This document shows, piece after piece, positions 50,238-64,000 of a stretch of DNA of 64,000 nt. The notes beneath the pieces were generated by a model. The model made no database searches. It saw nothing but the letters and a program-made list of their open reading frames with translations, and was not told the DNA's origin. Location of the stretch: the NCBI GenBank assembly GCA_964460795.1, contig CAYWRU010000002.1:79836-143835 (forward strand), read 5' to 3'. The translations under genes and the position numbers were made by a program. The stretch's first letter is position 1. Each line of letters begins with the position of its first letter. Source of the stretch: CAZOOM01 sp964460795 (GTDB lineage: Bacteria; Omnitrophota; Omnitrophia; Omnitrophales; Aquincolibacteriaceae).

Positions 50238-50537
50238 TTACGTCTTAGCTCCCGCAGCTGCTTCTTTAGATTTGTCCCCGGCGGCGCTATGAACCCGGAA
50301 GATTCGAGTCGGCACAAACTCCCCGAGCTTATGTCCCACCATGTCTTCCGTGACAAATACGTTACCGAAGATTTTTCCATTATGAACCGCGAACGTTAAC
50401 CCCACAAATTCCGGAGTGATCGTCGAACGGCGCGACCATGTTTTAATCGGGCGGCGGTCCTTTTTTTCCTGGGCGGTTTTGATTTTCTTCGCCAATTTCA
50501 AATCGACAAAGTATCCTTTTTTAGATGAGCGGCTCAT
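50238..50537 (-). CDS. rpsS: 30S ribosomal protein S19
   Basis: 99 residues; sits with S13 in the 30S head. Marks are MSRSSKKGYFVDLKLAKKIK, TWSRRSTITPEFVGLTFAVH and EDMVGHKLGEFVPTRIFRVH. ATGA overlap with rplB. Confidence 0.98.
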   Translation of the reverse strand: MSRSSKKGYFVDLKLAKKIKTAQEKKDRRPIKTWSRRSTITPEFVGLTFAVHNGKIFGNVFVTEDMVGHKLGEFVPTRIFRVHSAAGDKSKEAAAGAKT

Positions 50538-51361
50538 TTTCTACGATCCTTTACAATGAATTGACTACTTGCCTTGAAACGTTTGCGAGTCTTCAAGCCC
50601 TTGGATTTCTGGCCCCACGGACTCTGAGGATGATTACCACCCTTTGATTTACCTTCGCCGCCACCCATCGGATGATCCACAGGATTTTTCGCCACACCGC
50701 GGGTCGCAGGACGAATCCCCATCCAACGCGCACGACCGGCTTTTCCGAGCGAAATATTTTCATGATCCAAATTCGAGCACTGTCCGACCGTGGCATAAGA
50801 GCGCAGATCAATCATTCGCACTTCACCCGAAGGCAATTTAACGTGCGCATATTTATCTTCTTTCGAGAGAATCTGCGCAGAACCACCGGCGGAACGGACC
50901 AACTTGCCTCCGTATCCAGGCTGAAGCTCAATATTATGAATCGGCGTACCTTCTGGGATCATTTTAAGCGGAAGATGATTGCCAAGCTTCACTTCCACAG
51001 ATTCACCGCTCATCACCGTGTCACCAATCTGCAGCCCATTCGGCGAAAGCATGTAAGCATGAACGCCGTCTTCATATTGAATAAGCGAAATGCGCGCACT
51101 GCGATTCGGATCGTACTCAATCGTCAACACCTTAGCCGGCATGTTGTAGCGGACTCTTCGAAAATCAATGATGCGGATCCGGCGCTTATGACCGCGGCCA
51201 CGACGGCGCATCGTGATGTGGCCATGCGTATTGCGTCCGCCAGAGCGCTTACGAATTTCTGTAAGCGGCTTGTACGGCTTGTCGGTGGTCAGTTCCGCAA
51301 AGTCCGGAACATTTCCAAACCGGCGCGACGGAGTTAAGGGACGATACTGAATCAGAGCCAT
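50534..51361 (-). CDS. rplB: 50S ribosomal protein L2
   Basis: 275 residues; needed for subunit joining and close to the peptidyl transferase centre. Marks are YRPLTPSRRFGNVPDF, RRGRGHKRRIRIIDFRR, LQPGYGGKLVRSAGGSAQIL and the functional loop NPVDHPMGGGEGKSKGGNHP with its conserved His. Confidence 0.98.
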   Translation of the reverse strand: MALIQYRPLTPSRRFGNVPDFAELTTDKPYKPLTEIRKRSGGRNTHGHITMRRRGRGHKRRIRIIDFRRVRYNMPAKVLTIEYDPNRSARISLIQYEDGVHAYMLSPNGLQIGDTVMSGESVEVKLGNHLPLKMIPEGTPIHNIELQPGYGGKLVRSAGGSAQILSKEDKYAHVKLPSGEVRMIDLRSYATVGQCSNLDHENISLGKAGRARWMGIRPATRGVAKNPVDHPMGGGEGKSKGGNHPQSPWGQKSKGLKTRKRFKASSQFIVKDRRK

Positions 51362-51373
51362 TTTAAATTTCCT

Positions 51374-51664
51374 TTAGGTCGTTGTAATATCGATCTTCTC
51401 GCCCTTTTTCAGGGTGACGATCGCTTTTTTCCATTCCGGGGTACGGCCAGGCTGATAGCGAACACGCCGCCATTTGCCGAGATAATTCTGCACATTGACC
51501 CGGGTTACGTGAACATTGAAAATCTTTTCCACAGCGGATTTGATCTGCTTTTTATTGGTCGCCTTATGAACCTTAAAGGCATACTTCGACTGAGATTCGC
51601 TCAAAGTTGTAATCTTTTCAGTGATCACCGGCTCTTGGATAACTTCATAAACGCTCAGCTTCAT
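51374..51664 (-). CDS. rplW: 50S ribosomal protein L23
   Basis: 96 residues; docking site for trigger factor and SRP at the tunnel exit. Marks are VYEVIQEPVITEKITTLSES, YAFKVHKATNKKQIKSAVEK and the RRVRYQPGRTPEWKKAIV hairpin. ATGA overlap with rplD. Confidence 0.98.
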   Translation of the reverse strand: MKLSVYEVIQEPVITEKITTLSESQSKYAFKVHKATNKKQIKSAVEKIFNVHVTRVNVQNYLGKWRRVRYQPGRTPEWKKAIVTLKKGEKIDITTT

Positions 51665-52386
51665 GATTTTCTAGTCTTTCTTACCTTCGAACTTGTTTTC
51701 GTAGTTTTTGGCTTTTTAGCAGCAACCGCTTCTTCAGCAGCAGGTTCTTGAGAAGCTCCGTCTGAAAGACGCCCCTCAATAACAGAGAGCGCTTCCTGCT
51801 CAATGACCAGCTTCGGGCGGTTCATAATGTGATACGCGTTCACCAAATGAGCCTCTTCGATTTCAACGCGATTCAAATAATTTTGACTCGCACGACGAAT
51901 CGTGGCATCTAACTGCTTCACCACACAAAGCGCCCTTTTTCCTTCTAGCGGCAACTTCTTAAAAATATCAACCCATTCGCGCGTCTTCGGCTGAGCGAGT
52001 TTTACATCTTCCACAAGCAAAAGTCCTTTTTCCTCACCTTTAAGGCTGAGGGCCGAAATAAGCGCCGCATCTTTCATGGTCTTCGGAAGATTCACAAAAT
52101 AACTTCTCGGATGCGGACCAAACACGGTTCCTCCACCTCTCCAAATCGGAGAACGAATGGAACTGTGCCGCGCACGGCCAGTACCTTTTTGCTTCCAAGG
52201 TTTTTTTCCGCCGCCGCTGACTTCCTTACGCGTCTTGGTTTGATGCGTTCCGCGGCGAAGATTCGCAGCAAAGGCATTCTTGACCAGCTCAAGCAAACGG
52301 TGATTTACCCGCGCTGCATAAATACTGGGATTCAGGACAATTTCCTGTTTTTTCTTGCCTTCTTTTGAATACAAAATCGCTTTCAT
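51661..52386 (-). CDS. rplD: 50S ribosomal protein L4 with a C-terminal tail
   Basis: 241 residues, about 35 more than usual. The tunnel loop shows GTHQTKTRKEVSGGGKKPWK and GTGRARHSSIRSPIWRGGG; the globular part shows MKDAALISALSLKGEEKGLL. The extra end is Ala/Glu- then Lys/Thr-rich (EEAVAAKKPKTTKTSSKVRK). In E. coli, L4 represses the S10 operon; nothing visible here tells whether that holds. A 72-base gap separates it from rplC, one of the longest gaps in the cluster. Confidence 0.96.
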   Translation of the reverse strand: MKAILYSKEGKKKQEIVLNPSIYAARVNHRLLELVKNAFAANLRRGTHQTKTRKEVSGGGKKPWKQKGTGRARHSSIRSPIWRGGGTVFGPHPRSYFVNLPKTMKDAALISALSLKGEEKGLLLVEDVKLAQPKTREWVDIFKKLPLEGKRALCVVKQLDATIRRASQNYLNRVEIEEAHLVNAYHIMNRPKLVIEQEALSVIEGRLSDGASQEPAAEEAVAAKKPKTTKTSSKVRKTRKS

Positions 52387-52458
52387 AAATCCGTTTTTTT
52401 CCTTATCCGCTTATCGGTATTGAGTTCGCTGGAGATCGAGAAGATTCTGGCCTGAGTT

Positions 52459-53142
52459 TCAGGAGACCTTGGCTTCTTCTTTCTTTTTCGAATCCACAAC
52501 CCACTTTTTAGCTTTGCCACGCGTGAGCGAATTCCGAACCACAACATAACCGCCGTCAAATCCAGGAACTGCTCCACGCACCAACAAAAGATCATTTTCG
52601 CTATCGACCTTGATCACTTTAAGATTCTGCGTTGTCTGAACTTCATTGCCCATATGTCCGGACATTTTCAAACCCTTCAAAACACGCGCAGGACTGGTAT
52701 TAGAACCAATCGATCCCGGTTCCCGCCCCATTTTGCTTCCATGAGCTCCCGGGCCTCCTCCAAAATGATGCCGCTTCACAACACCTTGATAGCCTTTTCC
52801 AATCGTGACGCCTTCCACATCCACAAAGTCGCCCTCTTCAAAATTATTGACCCGCACTTGAGCGCCCGCTTCAAGATTTTCTACTTCCGCGGTGCGGATT
52901 TCACGAATAAAACGCAGCGGCCCGGCTCCTGATTTTTTCAAATGCCCTAGCCGTGCCTTGGTCGCAACCTTAGCCCGCATGGGGTCAAACGCCATTTGCA
53001 CGGCCGTATATCCGTCTTTTTCCGCGGTTCTTATCTGAGACACATGGCATGGGCCGGCTTGAATCACAGTGACCGGAATACTCCGGCCTTCTTTATCAAA
53101 AATGTGCGTCATTCCGATTTTTTTACCTAAAAGTCCGATCAT
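52459..53142 (-). CDS. rplC: 50S ribosomal protein L3
   Basis: 227 residues. Marks are MIGLLGKKIGMTHIFDKEGR, the central GKGYQGVVKRHHFGGGPGAH loop and GSIGSNTSPARVLKGLKMSG leading to the peptidyl transferase centre. Short Lys/Glu-rich end. Confidence 0.98.
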   Translation of the reverse strand: MIGLLGKKIGMTHIFDKEGRSIPVTVIQAGPCHVSQIRTAEKDGYTAVQMAFDPMRAKVATKARLGHLKKSGAGPLRFIREIRTAEVENLEAGAQVRVNNFEEGDFVDVEGVTIGKGYQGVVKRHHFGGGPGAHGSKMGREPGSIGSNTSPARVLKGLKMSGHMGNEVQTTQNLKVIKVDSENDLLLVRGAVPGFDGGYVVVRNSLTRGKAKKWVVDSKKKEEAKVS

Positions 53143-53153
53143 AACTCTCTCGT

Positions 53154-53465
53154 TTATAATTTGATTTCGACATCTACGCCAGCTGGAAGATCCAGCTTCA
53201 TAAGCGCATCCACGGTTCGCGACGTCGGGTCTTCAATTTCCAATACGCGTTTGTGCGTCCGCTGCTCGAACTGATCGCGCGCCTTTTTATCAATCGTCGG
53301 GCCACGCAGCACAGTTGTTTTCCAAATCTCGGTCGGAAGCGGAATGGGTCCAATGACTTTCGCGCCGGTTCGGCGTGCGGTTCCTACAATTTCATGCACC
53401 GACTGATCCAAAACGCGGTGATCATATGCTTTTAATTTGATACGAATTTTTTCTTTGGTTGCCAT
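53154..53465 (-). CDS. rpsJ: 30S ribosomal protein S10
   Basis: 103 residues; also the NusE antitermination factor. Marks are KIRIKLKAYDHRVLDQSVHE, RTGAKVIGPIPLPTEI and the end DALMKLDLPAGVDVEIKL. It directly follows fusA; no tuf gene separates them. Confidence 0.98.
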   Translation of the reverse strand: MATKEKIRIKLKAYDHRVLDQSVHEIVGTARRTGAKVIGPIPLPTEIWKTTVLRGPTIDKKARDQFEQRTHKRVLEIEDPTSRTVDALMKLDLPAGVDVEIKL

Positions 53466-53481
53466 AACATTACGCGACGCT

Positions 53482-55575
53482 TTACTTCGCCGTCGCCTCT
53501 CCCATCACTTTTTCTGCAATTTGTTTCGGCACCTGATGATAACTGTTCGGTTCCATACTGTACGTTGCCCGGCCTTGAGACAGTGAACGAATGGCCGTTG
53601 CATAGCCAAACATTTCCGCTAGCGGCACGAGACCTTTAATGGCTTTCAAATGACCGCGGTTTGCCATCTCCTGAATCACACAGCGACGCGAATTCAAATC
53701 GCCAATGATATCGCCCATGTATTCTTCGGGGACAACAACTTCCACCAACATGATGGGTTCTAGCAGGATGGGATTGGCCTTCCGGAAGGCTTCCTTGAAA
53801 CCTAAGATTCCCGCCATTTTAAACGCAATTTCAGAAGAGTCAACATCATGATAACTTCCGTCATAAACAACGGCTTTGACGTCCGTCACCGGATATCCCG
53901 CCAAGACACCATTGGAACAAGCCTCAATTACACCGTCTTCCACGGCCGGAACGTATTCGCGAGGAATGGTTCCGCCCACCACTTCACTCTCAAACTCAAC
54001 TCCCTTGCCGCGCTCAAGCGGTTCAATTCGGATATAGCAATGTCCGTACTGACCGCGACCTCCGGTCTGCTTGATGAATTTTCCTTCGGCCTGCGCTGTT
54101 CCGGTAATCGTCTCTTTGTAAGCCACTTGCGGCTTCCCGACATTCACCTGCACCCCGTATTCACGGCGCATGATGTCAACCTTAATATCCAGATGCAATT
54201 CGCCCATCCCGCCAATTAAGGTCTGAGTGGTTTCATGATCGGTCTTGACGCGGAAGGTCGGATCTTCAGAAACAAGACGGCTCAAAACATCCGACATCTT
54301 ATCGCGGTCCGCTTTGGTCTTCGGCTCCACCGCCATCCAAATCACCGCCTCAGGAATGAAAAGCATTTCCAGCACCACTGGCTTATTTTCATCGCAAAGC
54401 GAATCCCCGGTCCGAATATCTTTCAACCCTACTGCCGCAACAATATTGCCAGCGCCCGCTTCTTCGATTTCCTCGCGTTTATTCGCGTGCATCAAAAGCA
54501 AGCGTCCGATGCGTTCTTTACGACGTGTTCGCGGATTAAAAATATAAGAACTTGAAGTTAAAGTGCCGGAATAAATTCGGATATAGGTCAAAGATCCAAC
54601 AAATTTATCGCTGGCGATCTTAAAAGCAAGACAGGTTAAGGGCTCAGACTCCGATGCCCGGCGCTCAATCGCAGAACCATCATCCGGGCTAGTTCCCTTT
54701 GTCGGAGGTAATTCATTCGGCGCCGGCAGATAATCCACCACCGCATCCAAAATCTGCTGGACACCTTTATTTTTTAAGGCGGATCCGCAAATAACGGGAA
54801 CAATTTTGAAAGTCACGGTTCCTTTACGAATAGCCCGCTTAATCTCTGCAATGGTAGGCTCGTGTCCTTCGATAAACTTATGCATGCAATCATCATCAAA
54901 CTCAGAGACCTTTTCAATCATTTCAGTGCGCATCTTTTTTGCCAGCTCAACATATTCTGCAGGAATTTCTTCCACGTCATATTTAGCGCCCAAGGTTTCA
55001 TCGTGGAAAAGAATCGCTTTCATTTCCAAAAGATCAATCACGCCCTTGAATTTATCTTCACGGCCGATCGGATACTGAATACAGACAGGATTCGTGCCGA
55101 GCTGATCAATCATTTGCTGAATATTGCGCTCGAATTCCGCACCCGTGCGGTCCATCTTATTAATGAAGGCAATACGCGGAACGTGATAACGATCGGCTTG
55201 GCGCCAAACCGTTTCAGACTGCGGCTCCACACCTTCCACAGCGCCAAACACCACCACCGCTCCGTCTAGCACGCGAAGAGAGCGCTCCACTTCAATCGTG
55301 AAATCAACGTGGCCGGGAGTATCAATAATATTAATGCGGCAATCTTTCCAGAAACAAGTGGTTGCTGCGGAGGTAATCGTGATTCCGCGCTCCTGCTCTT
55401 GCTCCATCCAGTCCATCACCGCGGTACCTTCGTGCACTTCACCGATCTTGTACGTCTTTCCCGTGTAGTAAAGAATGCGCTCGGTCGTGGTCGTTTTTCC
55501 GGCATCAATGTGCGCCGCAATCCCGATGTTGCGAATCTTCTCAATGGGAAAATGAATTTTCTTTTCGTCTGCCAT
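53482..55575 (-). CDS. fusA: Elongation factor G
   Basis: 697 residues; GTPase that drives translocation. Marks are the P-loop AHIDAGKTTTTERILYYTG, the switch region RGITITSAAT, DTPGHVDFTIEVERSLRVLD, NKMDRTGAEFERNI, and the domain IV loop PREYVPAVEDGVIEA. Full length; this is the usual str-operon copy. Confidence 0.98.
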   Translation of the reverse strand: MADEKKIHFPIEKIRNIGIAAHIDAGKTTTTERILYYTGKTYKIGEVHEGTAVMDWMEQEQERGITITSAATTCFWKDCRINIIDTPGHVDFTIEVERSLRVLDGAVVVFGAVEGVEPQSETVWRQADRYHVPRIAFINKMDRTGAEFERNIQQMIDQLGTNPVCIQYPIGREDKFKGVIDLLEMKAILFHDETLGAKYDVEEIPAEYVELAKKMRTEMIEKVSEFDDDCMHKFIEGHEPTIAEIKRAIRKGTVTFKIVPVICGSALKNKGVQQILDAVVDYLPAPNELPPTKGTSPDDGSAIERRASESEPLTCLAFKIASDKFVGSLTYIRIYSGTLTSSSYIFNPRTRRKERIGRLLLMHANKREEIEEAGAGNIVAAVGLKDIRTGDSLCDENKPVVLEMLFIPEAVIWMAVEPKTKADRDKMSDVLSRLVSEDPTFRVKTDHETTQTLIGGMGELHLDIKVDIMRREYGVQVNVGKPQVAYKETITGTAQAEGKFIKQTGGRGQYGHCYIRIEPLERGKGVEFESEVVGGTIPREYVPAVEDGVIEACSNGVLAGYPVTDVKAVVYDGSYHDVDSSEIAFKMAGILGFKEAFRKANPILLEPIMLVEVVVPEEYMGDIIGDLNSRRCVIQEMANRGHLKAIKGLVPLAEMFGYATAIRSLSQGRATYSMEPNSYHQVPKQIAEKVMGEATAK

Positions 55576-55580
55576 AAAAT

Positions 55581-56048
55581 TTACCAGCGATAGTGAGCAA
55601 AGGCCCGGTTGGACTCTGCCATCTTGTGCGTATCTTCACGCTTCTTAAAGGAAGCGCCTGTTTTGTTATAACCATCTAAAATTTCATCCGCTAATTTTTC
55701 CATCATAGGTTTTCCCTTGCGGCCCTTGGCAAAAGTCTGAATCCAGCGGAGCGCTAAGGACGACCCACGATCGGGGCGCACATTAATAGGAACTTGATAC
55801 GTAGCGCCACCCACTCGACGGGATTTGGTTTCCAAGAGCGGGCGAACATTATCAATCGACTTACGAAAAACTTCCATAGCCTCTTTGCCGGTTTTTTCCT
55901 GAAGCCGGTCGAGCGCGCCGTACACAATGCGCTGAGCAAGCGACTTCTTACCCATCTTCATCACAATATTGATAAGCTTCGCCACCAAGATATCGTTATA
56001 TTTTGGATCTGTTAAAACTTCTCGTTTTTTTGCCCGTCGTCTTCTCAT
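55581..56048 (-). CDS. rpsG: 30S ribosomal protein S7
   Basis: 155 residues; primary binder of the 16S 3-prime major domain and, in E. coli, repressor of the str operon. Marks are RRRRAKKREVLTDPKYNDIL, NVRPLLETKSRRVGGATYQV, and the end AFAHYRW. Confidence 0.98.
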   Translation of the reverse strand: MRRRRAKKREVLTDPKYNDILVAKLINIVMKMGKKSLAQRIVYGALDRLQEKTGKEAMEVFRKSIDNVRPLLETKSRRVGGATYQVPINVRPDRGSSLALRWIQTFAKGRKGKPMMEKLADEILDGYNKTGASFKKREDTHKMAESNRAFAHYRW

Positions 56049-56063
56049 AGTATTAAATCCACC

Positions 56064-56455
56064 TTACTTAGCGGCCGGCGCTTTTTTCGGCGTCTTGGCC
56101 CCGTATTTCGAGCGAGATTTGGTCCGATCCGCCACTCCCGTGGCATCGAGCTTCCCGCGAACAATGTGATAACGAACTCCTGGAAGATCTTTTACGCGGC
56201 CTCCGCGCACCAGCACAATCGAGTGCTCCTGAAGATTGTGCCCCACGCCGGGGATATAAGCCGTGACTTCTTCGCCATTTGTCAGACGAATACGTGCAAT
56301 TTTCCGCAAAGCAGAGTTTGGTTTTTTCGGCGTTTGCGTTCTCACGATCAAACACACACCCTTGCGAAACGAAGCGCCCTGAAGCGCAGGTGATTTAGTT
56401 TTACCGCGAAACGTTTCCCGGCCTTTGCGAATCAATTGATTAATCGTCGGTGCCA

Positions 56456-56456
<1 letters not shown>
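56064..56456 (-). CDS. rpsL: 30S ribosomal protein S12
   Basis: 130 residues; sits in the decoding centre. The streptomycin-region motifs are wild type: TPKKPNSALRK and RGGRVKDLPGVRYHIVRG, the latter with the Asp that is often methylthiolated. Its ATG shares one base with the rpoC stop (TAATG). Confidence 0.98.

Positions 56457-64000
<7,544 letters not shown>

Overview
The window reads as part of a metagenome-assembled bacterial chromosome (one 10-N scaffold gap at 26427-26436). It looks like a Gram-negative candidate phylum, most like Omnitrophota. That placement is my inference from memory, based on a giant open frame with a signal peptide, a TIGR04073-type exosortase-associated protein, type III glutamine synthetase, A/T-rich dyad repeats between genes, and a ribosomal locus without rpmD. 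No rRNA or tRNA gene was seen. All genes but one lie on the minus strand.

Region 1 (1-21648) is one uninterrupted minus-strand reading frame. Reading from the ATG at 21648, I found no in-frame stop down to base 1, which is 7,216 codons, and the gene leaves the window still open. The product starts with a signal peptide. It carries, in order, a TraB/ChaN-like domain, a maltokinase-like domain, a GH77 4-alpha-glucanotransferase domain, a Pro-rich linker, a J-domain with HAD in place of HPD, long helical stretches, an HD phosphohydrolase-like domain, two membrane segments and an HEMGH metalloprotease-like segment. A pentapeptide R-[S/A]-E-[V/L/I/M/A]-R occurs 17 times, mostly at domain borders, with varied codons. 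Palindromic DNA cassettes are inserted in frame, and one small plus-strand gene (8617-8925) lies antisense inside the frame.

Region 2 (21778-25772) holds gatC-gatA and gatB, which together make the Asp/Glu-tRNA amidotransferase. An AbrB-type antitoxin and Doc toxin pair sits between gatA and gatB. GatA and GatB both carry in-frame GGGACNGTCCC palindromic inserts.

Region 3 (25909-37759) is a mixed block: glnN split by the N gap, a TPR lipoprotein-like or periplasmic protein, a TIGR04073 protein, rsmA, pdxA, a SurA-like foldase, a short mfd, an unknown periplasmic protein and an aspartate aminotransferase. The gaps between these genes hold dyad repeats.

Region 4 (37746-64000) is the rpoBC/str/S10/spc/alpha ribosomal supercluster in classical order. 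It runs from rpoB (entering at the right edge) through rpoC, rpsL, rpsG, fusA, rpsJ, rplCDWB, rpsS, rplV, rpsC, rplP, rpmC, rpsQ, rplNXE, rpsN, rpsH, rplFR, rpsE, rplO, secY, adk, map, infA, rpmJ, rpsMKD, rpoA and rplQ. Many junctions are ATGA or TAATG overlaps. tuf and rpmD are missing from their usual places. Several proteins carry Ala/Glu/Lys/Pro-rich C-terminal tails.
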